Source: Streptomyces plumbidurans (GTDB lineage Bacteria; Actinomycetota; Actinomycetes; Streptomycetales; Streptomycetaceae). Taken from it: DNA of 64,000 bases. The notes under the pieces are model-generated. The model worked only from the letters and a program-made list of their open reading frames with translations. It was not told the DNA's origin and did no database searches. Below are positions 35,817 through 43,934 of the stretch, one piece after another. Positions within the stretch are counted from its first letter, which is position 1; the number at the start of each line of letters is the position of its first letter. The translations under genes were made by a program, and so were the position numbers. The stretch is from positions 1-64,000 of the forward strand of contig NZ_JAFJSY010000018.1 of NCBI RefSeq assembly GCF_019857225.1, written 5' to 3'.

Positions 35817-37535
35817 CTACTTCACCGCGACCTGCGAGATGTCCAGCACGCCGGTCCAGTCGCTGATCACGACGTTCTTGATGTCGCTGCCGACCAGGCG
35901 CTTGTAGACGGGGTGGAACAGCGGGACGGTCAGGGCCTGTTCGCCGATCTTCTTGTCCAGTGCACCCCACCTCTTGGCGGCAGCGTCAAGATCGGTCAAC
36001 TTGTTGATCGCGTCAATCTCGTCATTGACCGACTTGTCATTGAGCAGGCCGTTGTTGAAGTTCGCGCCGTTCTTGACGATCTGGCGACCGTCGAAGATCG
36101 GGGCGAGGAAGGGGCCGCCGGAGGGCCAGTCGGCACCCCAGTGGGCGAGGAAGAAGCCGGGCTCGGTCTTCACGCTGTGGATCTTGTCCCGGTAGTCGTT
36201 GTCCTCCAGGCCCTGCAGCTTGACCGTGATGCCGGCCTTCTTGAGCGCGTCCTGGATGGCGGTCGCGATCTCCGGGCTGGTCTCGAAGTCCTTGGCGTTG
36301 GAGTGGGTCAGCGTGACGGTGAGGCCGTTCTTGTAACCCGCCTGGGACAGCAGCTGCTTGGCCTTGGCGGCGTTGCCGGCCGCACCGGCCGGGAAGAGGT
36401 CGTACGGCGTGTAGCCGAAGGACTTCTGGTTCGGCAGGAAGGTGGTGGCCGGCTCGGCGAGCGCCGAACCGCCGGCCGCGTTGACCACGGACGACCGGTC
36501 GATGGCGTACGAGATCGCCTGCCGCACCTTGACGTTGTTGAACGGCTTGACGGTCGGGTTGAACGCTATGTAGTTGGTGTAGCCGAAGTGGCCCGTGCCG
36601 ACACGCGCGGCCAGCTTCTTGTCGCTGCTCACCTTGGCGAGTTCGGCCGGACCGAGGTTGGTGTCCGTGGTCACGGCCGCCGCGTCCGCACCCTGCGACG
36701 CCGACAGCCGCTGGTTGATCACGGACGAGTCGAGACCGGACCGCACGTCGATCTTGTCCGGGTAGGCCTTGCGCTCGGGGTCCGTGGCGGCCGACCAGTG
36801 GGTGTTGCGCTCCAGGACCAGGTGCTCACCGTCGTTCTCGTTGCTGACGACCTTGTACGGTCCGGACGAGACCGGGTGCTCCTCGTACTTCGTACCCGTG
36901 TCCTTGGCCTTCGGGACGGGCGTGAACTGCGTCTGCGTGGCCAGGTACGGGAACTCGCCCTCGGGCTTGTTGAGATGGAAGACGATGGTCCGGCTGTCCG
37001 GCGTCTCGATCGCCGGCAGGCCCTTCTTGTCCTTGTACGGCCCCTGGTAGTCGGCCGCGCCGACCAGCCAGTCCCGCAGGTAGGGCGCGCCGCCGGACAG
37101 CTCGGGCGCGAAGGAGCGCTCGATGCCGTACTTGATGTCGGCGGACGTGATCGCGCTGCCGTCCTCGTACGTGAGGCCCTTCTTCAGGGTGTACGTCCAC
37201 ACGGTCGCGTCCTTGTTGGGGCGCCCGATGTCGGTGGCGAGGTCCGGGACGACCTTGGCACCGGCCGCGCCGTTCTCGCGGTTGCGGGTGGTGAGCGTAC
37301 GGAAGACCAGGGAGGGGACGTTGCCGCCGCCGGAGGTGTACAGGCGCGCGGGGTCGAAGTCCGTCTGGGCCTCGGAGTTGAGGACCGTGAGGGTGCCGCC
37401 CTTGTGGGGCGTGGAGTCGCCGCCGGCGCCCTTGGCATCGTTGTCCTCGGGCCCGCAGGCGGCGGCGCCCAGGGCCAGGACCAGGCCTGCGGATATCGCC
37501 GCCACACGGGCTCTGTTTACGGACGGGTGACGCAT
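35817..37535 (-). CDS. ABC transporter substrate-binding lipoprotein, family 5
   Basis: This is a 572-residue protein starting at ATG 37535 after GAGAGG. A signal peptide ends in lipobox LGAAAC, after which the mature protein has the SBP_bac_5 pattern: 'GGTLTVLNSEAQTDFDPARLY', 'TYTLKKGLTYEDGSAITSADIKYGIERSF', 'VRQAISYAIDRSSVVNAA' and 'LAHWGADWPSGG'. It should capture peptides, peptide-like nickel complexes or glutathione-like compounds. A 30-codon Cys-containing leader peptide under a strong promoter precedes it, hinting that the cargo may be a sulfur or cysteine source. Confidence 0.94.
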   Translation of the reverse strand: MRHPSVNRARVAAISAGLVLALGAAACGPEDNDAKGAGGDSTPHKGGTLTVLNSEAQTDFDPARLYTSGGGNVPSLVFRTLTTRNRENGAAGAKVVPDLATDIGRPNKDATVWTYTLKKGLTYEDGSAITSADIKYGIERSFAPELSGGAPYLRDWLVGAADYQGPYKDKKGLPAIETPDSRTIVFHLNKPEGEFPYLATQTQFTPVPKAKDTGTKYEEHPVSSGPYKVVSNENDGEHLVLERNTHWSAATDPERKAYPDKIDVRSGLDSSVINQRLSASQGADAAAVTTDTNLGPAELAKVSSDKKLAARVGTGHFGYTNYIAFNPTVKPFNNVKVRQAISYAIDRSSVVNAAGGSALAEPATTFLPNQKSFGYTPYDLFPAGAAGNAAKAKQLLSQAGYKNGLTVTLTHSNAKDFETSPEIATAIQDALKKAGITVKLQGLEDNDYRDKIHSVKTEPGFFLAHWGADWPSGGPFLAPIFDGRQIVKNGANFNNGLLNDKSVNDEIDAINKLTDLDAAAKRWGALDKKIGEQALTVPLFHPVYKRLVGSDIKNVVISDWTGVLDISQVAVK

Positions 37536-37702
37536 CGGAATGACGACCTCTCGAATGATGAGACGGATTGACGAGATGTGAGACGAATGTGAGCAGACGT
37601 CTGCCCGGGCGTCAGGTCGTCGAAAACGGCTGCCCGGCCACGGCGCAAGACCGGGTCAGGGGAGCGGGACAAGATCGCGACGCGAGCGCCCGTGGGCGAG
37701 CG

Positions 37703-37795
37703 TCAGCGACAGTCGATGTCGGCCACGCAGAGCGCGGTCACGCCGATGAGCGCCAGCTCGATGGCGGCGCGCGCGGAGGCGTGGAGGGTCGACAT
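37703..37795 (-). CDS. Leaderless Cys-containing leader peptide (30 aa)
   Basis: The 30-residue ORF (start MSTLHASARAAIELALIGVT, then cysteines at 23 and 29, ending DIDCR) begins exactly 7 bases after a consensus-like -10, so the mRNA should start at its A and have no ribosome site. The form resembles the Cys-rich leader peptides described upstream of sulfur-related and peptide-transport genes in mycobacteria (Ms4527A/Ms4533A/Ms5788A families); which family fits best I cannot tell from memory. It precedes the ABC operon by 167 bases. It probably acts by translation-coupled attenuation sensing charged tRNA-Cys. Confidence 0.75.
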   Translation of the reverse strand: MSTLHASARAAIELALIGVTALCVADIDCR

Positions 37796-37802
37796 GACCA
37801 GA

Positions 37803-37831
37803 AATATGAATCAACTTTCTGCGCATGTCAA
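37803..37831 (-). promoter_or_regulatory. Vegetative-type promoter for leader peptide and ABC operon
   Basis: On the minus strand a perfect TTGACA (37831-37826), a 17-base spacer and CATATT (37808-37803) are followed by 7 bases and the leader-peptide ATG. The spacing predicts transcription starting at the ATG itself. Confidence 0.85.
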
Positions 37832-37851
37832 TGTGACATATGCGGCACCCG

Positions 37852-39498
37852 TCAACTCCCCGGATACGGCCAGGGGTTGGCCCGGCAGTGGATCCCGTCG
37901 TGGTCGAGGAACTTGGTCTGCTGCTGCATCACCGGGGCGAGCTCGCCGTCCTTGGTGCAGTTCACGTGGCCGTGGCCGAGTCGGTGACCGACCTCGTGGT
38001 TGATCAACATCTGCCGGTAGGCCAGCATGTGGTCGCCGTAGGTCTTCGACCCCTGTGCCCATCTGTATGCATTGATCATCACTCGCTCGGTGGCGGCCGA
38101 GTCGCAGGAGACGTTCTCCTCGCCGGTGTCGAGTCCGGACTTGGCGCACCACTTCGCGGTGGTCCCCGGGCTGGCGAGTGTGATCACGAAGTCGGGCTTG
38201 CCGGTGTGGATGCGCTCGAAGGTGCGCTCGCCGTCGTGGGCCCAGCTCCGTTTGTCGTTGAGGGTCGTCTGCACGGCCCGGGCGAAGAGTTCGCCGTCGA
38301 GCCCGAGCCCCTGCTCCACATCCACGCGGTAGGTGTACTTCTGCCCCTTGCCCGGCGCCTTGGCCACCCCGGGGACCGCGTCGAACTTCCCCGACCCCTT
38401 GAGCGTCGCACTGAGCGGATACCGCTTCGCCATCGCCTGGGAGTACGTCAGCGTCGCCACGCTGGGCGAGGCGGACGGCGCCGCGCTCCCGCCCGAGTCC
38501 CGGGCGTCCCGGGCCTGGTCGGTCGCCGACTGCGTCCCGATGGCGTCGTCGTCGCGTCCGTTCGCGACCTGCCCGGCCACCACGACGGCCAGCACGGTCG
38601 TCACGGCGGCAGCGGCAATGCCGGTGAACGTCCGCCCCTTGCTGCCCCTGGTCTGCGCGGGCACACCGGTTGGCGCCGCGTCCTCGTCGGTCTCTGAGTC
38701 GGTCTCGGCATCGGTCTCGGAGGGGACGCCGACCCCCGTGTCCGGATCCCAGTCGGTGACGGAGGCGTACGGGTCCGCGGCGCGCGCGGACGCATACGAC
38801 CCCGGGGCGCGCACGGAACCGCCGCCGCGGGGCGCGAAGACGTCGGCCTCCTCGTCGGAGCCGCCGAAGCCGCCTGAGCCGCCGAAGGCATCGAAGTCGT
38901 CGAATGCGTCGACGTAATCCTGCCGCGGCCCTCCGGGCGGCGCCTGGCGCTGCCGCGGGAGGGACACACCGGGGCTCCTCAACTCGCCCCATCCCCCGCC
39001 GGCTTCACGCTGCTCGGGGTGACCGCCACGGAACTGGGGCGCGCTGAGGGAAGTGCCGTCGGCGAGACGGGGAGTGCCGTGGGCGGGAGTGCCGTCGGGG
39101 AATCGAGGCACCCCCCGGGCGGGCGTGCCGTCCGGGAATCGAGGCACTCCGCGCGCGGGGGTGCCGTCGGCGAATCGCGGTACCCCGCGCGCGGGAGTCC
39201 CATCAGGCAGACGCGGCACCCCACGCGCGGGCGTGCCATCCGTCGGCCGCGGCCCGTACGCCGGCATCCCCTGCCCGGACGGCGGCCCGTACCCCGGCAT
39301 CCCCTGCGGCCCGGACGGCGGCCCGTACCCCGGCGCCCCTTGCTGCCCAGGCAGCGGCCCGGGTACCCGTCGAGCACCCGCGGCTCCCGCACCGGCGCCC
39401 GAGCCCCCGGACCCCGACCCCTGGCCTCCACGTACCGCGTCCGCGTCCCTGGACTCGCCCTTCGCGGCACCGGAGCCGCGGCGGCTGTGACGTCCCAC
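37852..39498 (-). CDS. DUF3152 protein, membrane-anchored putative zinc metalloprotease
   Basis: This is a 548-residue protein. Residues 1-300 are low complexity: Gly/Pro-rich, then five or six 12-residue units of the form DGTPARGVPRFP, then acidic segments. One membrane segment (TGIAAAAVTTVLAVVVAGQV) follows. The C-terminal DUF3152 domain has HEVGHRLGHGH, an HExxHxxGxxH zinc site, and cysteines in KWCAKSG, VSCDSA, VNCTKD and IHCRAN that could form disulfides outside the cell. Topology: cytoplasmic disordered tail, extracellular catalytic domain. The M. tuberculosis homologue (Rv3207c, from memory) occupies the same map position. Substrate unknown. Confidence 0.88.
   Translation of the reverse strand: MGRHSRRGSGAAKGESRDADAVRGGQGSGSGGSGAGAGAAGARRVPGPLPGQQGAPGYGPPSGPQGMPGYGPPSGQGMPAYGPRPTDGTPARGVPRLPDGTPARGVPRFADGTPARGVPRFPDGTPARGVPRFPDGTPAHGTPRLADGTSLSAPQFRGGHPEQREAGGGWGELRSPGVSLPRQRQAPPGGPRQDYVDAFDDFDAFGGSGGFGGSDEEADVFAPRGGGSVRAPGSYASARAADPYASVTDWDPDTGVGVPSETDAETDSETDEDAAPTGVPAQTRGSKGRTFTGIAAAAVTTVLAVVVAGQVANGRDDDAIGTQSATDQARDARDSGGSAAPSASPSVATLTYSQAMAKRYPLSATLKGSGKFDAVPGVAKAPGKGQKYTYRVDVEQGLGLDGELFARAVQTTLNDKRSWAHDGERTFERIHTGKPDFVITLASPGTTAKWCAKSGLDTGEENVSCDSAATERVMINAYRWAQGSKTYGDHMLAYRQMLINHEVGHRLGHGHVNCTKDGELAPVMQQQTKFLDHDGIHCRANPWPYPGS
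39042..39240 (-). repeat. 36-bp tandem repeats inside the DUF3152 gene
   Basis: Five to six in-frame units encode DGTPARGVPR(F/L)(P/A), residues about 87-152. Units differ by a few silent and conservative changes, so copy number could vary between strains. Confidence 0.85.
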
Positions 39499-39506
39499 GC
39501 CGGCCC

Positions 39507-40619
39507 TCAGCTCCCCGTGCTCTCGGTGGCACTATCGCCGTCGGCGACAAGCAAACCATCCCGGCCGAGGGAGGCCCGGTCCGCGCCACTCGCCGACGCA
39601 CCACCGGCCGTCTCACCCGAATCGCCCGACTCGCTTGTCCCGCCTGCGCCACCAGTCTCGCCCATCTCGCCCGTCTCGGCGAGGAGTTCACGAAAGGCGC
39701 GGGCCACGGTGTCCGGATACTCCATCATCGCCACGTGCCCCGCGTCCGGCAGGGTCAGCAGGCGTGAGTCGCGGAAGGCGCGGGCCGCCTTCCGGGCCAT
39801 CCGGAAGCCGACGAGCTGGTCCCGGCCGCCGTAGACGAGCAGGGTCGGGGCGAGGACGCGCTCCGCCTGGCGCCACAGTCCGTGCTGTCCGCCCAGGGTG
39901 TACGCGTTGACGATGCCGCGCGCGGAACGCGTCATCGCGTCCCAGAGATACGGCAGTTGCAGCCGCCGTTCCATCTCCTCCACGGCGTTGCGGAAGCCTT
40001 CCGGCGACACCTGACCGGGATCGCCGTAGCAGAGCGCCATGACGCCGCGGACGCGTGCCTCCGCGGACCACTTCCTGGTGGCGCGGGTGAACAGGCCGGC
40101 GACGCCGGGCAGCGCGAGCAGCGCCGTCGGCACCGCGCTGCGCTGGATGAGGATCTCCGGCAGCGCCGGTGAGACCAGGGTCAGCGTGCGTACGAGGTCG
40201 GGCCGCAGCGCCGCCACGCGCGTGGTGACCGCGCCGCCGAGCGAATTGCCCAGCAGATGCACGGGACCGCGCCCGGAGGCGTCGAGAAAACGGATCACCG
40301 CGCGCGCGTGCCCGGTGATCGAGTAGTCGCCGTCGTCCGGCGGCGGGGAGTCGCCGAAGCCCGGCAGGTCGATGGCCTCGCCGTCGACCACGTCGTCGAG
40401 CTGCTCCATCAGGGCCGACCAGTTCTGCGAGGAACCGCCCAGACCGTGGACGTAGAGCGCGGGTGGCAGTCCCTCGCGCGCGGGTGGTCTCGACCGCACC
40501 GTCAGCGTGATCCCCGGCAGCCCGACGGACCTCAGCCGCTCGCCCTCCGCGACCCTTACGGGCGCCACCTTCGGGAGCACATTGGTCGCCGGAACGGACG
40601 GCAGCTCGGTCGAAGACAT
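39507..40619 (-). CDS. Alpha/beta-fold hydrolase
   Basis: This is a 370-residue protein from ATG 40619, ending 8 bases before the DUF3152 gene. Oxyanion motif YVHGLGGSSQNW, nucleophile elbow GNSLGG, acid GGRDQLVG and base DAGHVAMMEYP make a complete catalytic triad, as in meta-cleavage hydrolases, haloperoxidase-like and lipase-like enzymes. There is no signal peptide. The last 50 residues are a Gly/Ser/Glu-rich tail. The substrate cannot be deduced. Confidence 0.9.
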   Translation of the reverse strand: MSSTELPSVPATNVLPKVAPVRVAEGERLRSVGLPGITLTVRSRPPAREGLPPALYVHGLGGSSQNWSALMEQLDDVVDGEAIDLPGFGDSPPPDDGDYSITGHARAVIRFLDASGRGPVHLLGNSLGGAVTTRVAALRPDLVRTLTLVSPALPEILIQRSAVPTALLALPGVAGLFTRATRKWSAEARVRGVMALCYGDPGQVSPEGFRNAVEEMERRLQLPYLWDAMTRSARGIVNAYTLGGQHGLWRQAERVLAPTLLVYGGRDQLVGFRMARKAARAFRDSRLLTLPDAGHVAMMEYPDTVARAFRELLAETGEMGETGGAGGTSESGDSGETAGGASASGADRASLGRDGLLVADGDSATESTGS

Positions 40620-40783
40620 GCGGCAATGTTACGAGACGATCACGTAGTGGCTCATGTGTTCGCCGTCACAGATTGCCTGCACACCGCATAGCATCCGGAT
40701 CCGGTGTCTCCTAGGCTCATAAAGAGGGCACCCGCTGTGGCCCCTGCTTCTTCCAGGGACATTCGTAGGAAGGGAGCCCGATC

Positions 40784-41008
40784 ATGGCCGTAGACCCAAG
40801 CGACCCCGACACCTTCGAGGACGAGAGCGCGGAGGAAGCCCGGGAGATCGACGTCGAGGCACCGGAGAACGACGCCGCTGAGCAGTCCGAGAAGCTCACG
40901 GCGGACAAGGACGACCCTCTCGAGGACGTGGACCCGGCCCGCGGGAACGAGGCCGATCTCGTCGAGCAGCACCGCGTCGTCTCCCTCGACGAGGACGACT
41001 ACCGCTGA
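40784..41008 (+). CDS. Small acidic protein
   Basis: This is a 74-residue protein from ATG 40784 after GGAAGGGAG. More than a third of the residues are Asp or Glu (DPSDPDTFEDESAEEAREIDVEAPEND...), with no cysteine or hydrophobic core, so it is probably disordered. A strong ribosome site and divergent placement from the hydrolase support a real gene. Function unknown. Confidence 0.75.
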   Translation: MAVDPSDPDTFEDESAEEAREIDVEAPENDAAEQSEKLTADKDDPLEDVDPARGNEADLVEQHRVVSLDEDDYR

Positions 41009-41213
41009 CGGGGGACGCGGGCCTCCGAGAGGGTGCCGCTGAACTGGAGGGAGACGGCCGCCTGCCCGCTTCGCTCCGGTTTGGCACCATCTGCACGGCT
41101 TTCGTCGCTGTCCGGTCCGTGAAATTCTGCGCTCGCACCGCGCACACCGGGGTTACCGAAAAGTACGATGGCGGCGCGGCGCACACCGCATGTGGACGAA
41201 ATTGGGAGGCGGC

Positions 41214-41858
41214 GTGACAGCCATCGAGCAGACAGAGGCGGCACGCCCGCGGGGCACGCGCCTGCCGCGCCGTGCCCGACGGAATCAGCTGCTGGGTGCC
41301 GCACAGGAAGTGTTCGTGGCACAGGGTTACCACGCGGCCGCGATGGACGACATCGCCGAGCGCGCCGGGGTCAGCAAGCCGGTGCTCTACCAGCACTTCC
41401 CGGGCAAGCTCGACCTCTACCTCGCACTGCTGGACCAGCACTGCGAGTCACTGATCGGTTCGGTACGGAGCGCGCTCGCGTCGACCACCGACAACAAGCA
41501 GCGCGTCCGCGCGACCATGGACGCCTACTTCGCATATGTGGAGGACGACGGCGGCGCCTTCCGACTGGTGTTCGAGTCGGACCTAACGAACGAGCCCGCG
41601 GTGCGCGAGCGCGTCGACAAGGTCACCAACGAGTGCGCCGAGGCGATCTGTGAGGTGATCGCCGAGGACACCGGCCTCTCGCGCGCGGAGTCGATGCTGC
41701 TGGCCTCCGGTCTCGGCGGGCTCGCGCAGGTCGTGGCGCGCTCCTGGCTGCACAGCGACCGCAGCGTGCCGCGCGACCAGGCGGTGCAGTTGCTGACCTC
41801 GCTCGCCTGGCGCGGTATCGCGGGCTTCCCGCTGCACGGCACCGAGCAGGCTCACTGA
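41214..41858 (+). CDS. TetR-family transcriptional regulator
   Basis: GTG 41214 with GGAGG upstream gives 214 residues. The N-terminal helix-turn-helix is RRNQLLGAAQEVFVAQGYHAAAMDDIAERAGVSKPVLYQHFPGKLDLYLALL, a textbook TetR domain. The C-terminal ligand domain has no recognisable ligand signature. Position before DUF3107 and the ferritin-like gene matches the mycobacterial Rv3208 locus. Targets unknown. Confidence 0.94.
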   Translation: MTAIEQTEAARPRGTRLPRRARRNQLLGAAQEVFVAQGYHAAAMDDIAERAGVSKPVLYQHFPGKLDLYLALLDQHCESLIGSVRSALASTTDNKQRVRATMDAYFAYVEDDGGAFRLVFESDLTNEPAVRERVDKVTNECAEAICEVIAEDTGLSRAESMLLASGLGGLAQVVARSWLHSDRSVPRDQAVQLLTSLAWRGIAGFPLHGTEQAH

Positions 41859-42027
41859 CGGCCCGTCGGCAGCACCGGCTTGCGCCCTCGTCGCCGCCTT
41901 TGTTCCCGCTCGCTGTTCGCTCTTGGCGTTCCCGGGCGGAGCATGTGGGTCCCCTCACCGGGCTAATGTGTGCTGGGTACGGCGCGTATAGGTCGCGCAC
42001 TTCACTGACCGTCGGAGGGACATAGCC

Positions 42028-42255
42028 GTGGAGGTCAAGATCGGCGTGCAGCACGCGCCCCGCGAGATCGTTCTGGAGAGCGGTCAGAGCGCCGAGGAGG
42101 TCGAGCGGGTCGTGGCCGATGCGCTGGCCGGGAAGACGCAGCTGCTGACCCTCGTGGACGAGCACGGCCGCAAGGTCCTCGTCCCGGCGGACCGCCTGGC
42201 CTACGTAGAGCTCGGCGAGCCGGCCCCGCGCAAGGTGGGCTTCGGCGCGCTCTAG
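42028..42255 (+). CDS. DUF3107 family protein
   Basis: This is a 75-residue protein from GTG 42028 after GGAGGGA. Sequence VEVKIGVQHAPREIVLESGQ and the DEHGRKVLVPADRLAYVELGE end match DUF3107 (TB9.4, Rv3208A in M. tuberculosis). It is a small cytoplasmic beta-rich protein conserved across actinobacteria, of unknown function. A perfect 18-bp hairpin terminates it. Confidence 0.9.
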   Translation: MEVKIGVQHAPREIVLESGQSAEEVERVVADALAGKTQLLTLVDEHGRKVLVPADRLAYVELGEPAPRKVGFGAL

Positions 42256-42282
42256 GCGCAACAGCACAGCATCACAGCATCA

Positions 42283-42323
42283 CGAGAGGGGCCCGGCGGC
42301 CGTGCGCCGCCGGGCCCCTCTCG
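42283..42323 (+). terminator. Terminator after DUF3107 gene
   Basis: A perfect 18-bp stem (42283-42300 with 42306-42323) closes a 5-nt loop, 27 bases after the DUF3107 stop. Confidence 0.9.
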
Positions 42324-42497
42324 CTTTCGCCGGGGTTTCGCCGGGACTTCCGCGGGGGCTCTCCTCGGGACTTTCCTCCGAATTCTGTCTCCACATATGG
42401 AGCACAGACCGCACACAGAGGAGGATTGCATTCCGCAGGTCACGGGTATGACCGGCTACGACCGTGACGCGCAGTGTGGCCGTGTGGGAGGGACCCC

Positions 42498-42770
42498 ATG
42501 TTGTTGTTCGAAGCGCTCGGCTCCGCTGTGCTCGGCCTCGTGCTGGCATGGGTCGCGCAGCAGCGGCTAGGCCACCGTCTGCCCTCCCGCGCGCTGGTGC
42601 TGGCGACGGGTGCCGCCGGAGCGCTGTTCGGCGCCTTCGTGACGCACAGCGCCTTCGACCCGGGCAGTGTCCTGCTGATCCTGCTCGGCGCGGCGATCGT
42701 GTCCGCCGCCTCGCTCTCCCTCCTGGTGCGCCCGGCAGGGAGACTCCGCCGGCGCTCGGCGCCGGCGTGA
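42498..42770 (+). CDS. Small membrane protein
   Basis: This is a 90-residue protein from ATG 42498 after GGGAGGG. Three hydrophobic segments (about 2-18, 34-52, 56-74) and a basic C-terminus (RPAGRLRRRSAPA) suggest a small three-helix inner-membrane protein resembling the YeaQ/GlsB type in size, though the characteristic glycine pattern is only partial. It is flanked by the DUF3107 gene and the convergent ferritin-like gene. Function unknown. Confidence 0.7.
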   Translation: MLLFEALGSAVLGLVLAWVAQQRLGHRLPSRALVLATGAAGALFGAFVTHSAFDPGSVLLILLGAAIVSAASLSLLVRPAGRLRRRSAPA

Positions 42771-42818
42771 TCTCGACGGGAACGATGCAAGCGGTTCGAA
42801 CGATGGAGGAAGCGGGAG

Positions 42819-43556
42819 CTAGGCGGCCAGCCCCAGCGCGGCCATCCTCTTCGTGTGCGCCTCGGTGATCCGGGAGAACATCCGGCCGACCTCGGCGAGG
42901 TCGAACCCGTCCGCCACGCCGCCCACGAGCATCGTCGAGAGCGCGTCCCGGTCCGCCACCACCCGCTGGGACTGCGACAGCGCCTCGCCCATGAGACGCC
43001 GTGCCCACAGGGCGAGACGTCCGCCCACGCGCGGGTCGGCGTCGATCGCCGCACGGACCTTCTCCACGGCGAAGCCGGCGTGCCCGGTGTCGTCCAGCAC
43101 GGCCAGCACCAGCTCGCGCGAGTCCGCGTCGAGCCGGGCCGCGACCTCGCGGTAGAAGTCACTGGCGATCGAGTCGCCGACGTAGGCCTTGACGAGGCCC
43201 TCCAGCCAGTCCGAGGGCGCCGTCTGCTTGTGGAACCCGTCCAGGGCGGCGACGAAGGGCTCCATCGCGTGCGTGGGCTCCTCGCCGATCTCCGTCAGCC
43301 GGTCGCGCAGCCTCTCGAAGTGGTGGAACTCGGCCGACGCCATCTTCGCCAGTTCCGCCTTGTCCGCCAGCGTGGGCGCCAGTTTGGCGTCTTCCGCGAG
43401 CCGCTCGAACGCCGCGAGTTCGCCGTACGCGAGTGCCCCGAGGAGGTCGACGATCGCGGCCCGGTACTGCGGGTCCGCGGAGGCCTTGGCCCAGTCCTGG
43501 GCGGCCACCCCGGTCTGCTCGGCGGGTGCGTCGGAGGTGTTGTCTGACGTCGTCAT
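42819..43556 (-). CDS. Ferritin-like fold protein
   Basis: ATG 43556 gives 245 residues; the longer open frame to 43769 is non-coding in character. The protein is helical with ferritin-like metal-site residues: ALAYGELAAFERLAEDA, ASAEFHHFERLRDRL (E..HH), and a second half with VGDSIASDFYREVA and DDTGHAGFAVEKV. It corresponds to the Rv3210c-type tRNA-hydroxylase-like/ferritin-like proteins of actinobacteria. A diiron oxidase or iron-binding role is likely; no substrate is visible. It is divergent from the DEAD-box helicase. Confidence 0.88.
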   Translation of the reverse strand: MTTSDNTSDAPAEQTGVAAQDWAKASADPQYRAAIVDLLGALAYGELAAFERLAEDAKLAPTLADKAELAKMASAEFHHFERLRDRLTEIGEEPTHAMEPFVAALDGFHKQTAPSDWLEGLVKAYVGDSIASDFYREVAARLDADSRELVLAVLDDTGHAGFAVEKVRAAIDADPRVGGRLALWARRLMGEALSQSQRVVADRDALSTMLVGGVADGFDLAEVGRMFSRITEAHTKRMAALGLAA

Positions 43557-43934
43557 GGAGCGCACAATAGTCCGCTCGCCGACCGGCGGAAGTCCCTGGT
43601 CAATCAGTGTGACGACGGCTACGTGACCAAATCGGCCATCGTATGTGCGCGATTCCGGGGTATGGTGGTAATGCGCCTGCCGAGTACTCGACGGGCCGCA
43701 CGTATGAGGATGCCCGGTCGGTGGCCCGATCGGCTCCGACCCGACAGCCCTCCAAAGGCCGTACGGCACATCACGTACGACGCTCGGAGGGACACCTCAG
43801 CGGTACGAGCGCTAGAGCGTCGGCAGAGGTCCCGTGCGTTACGGCAAGCCCGTAAGGCAGCCGACGTCCCCCGGCACGGTCCGTCTACGACCCCCGCGCT
43901 CGCCTCGCACCGCGTACACAGAAGAGGCAGCACC

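Noticed and set aside
43623..43934. N-terminal extension of the DEAD-box helicase from ATG 43623
   Set aside because: Third positions are mixed, a TTA codon occurs, and the helicase homology starts at the CTG.
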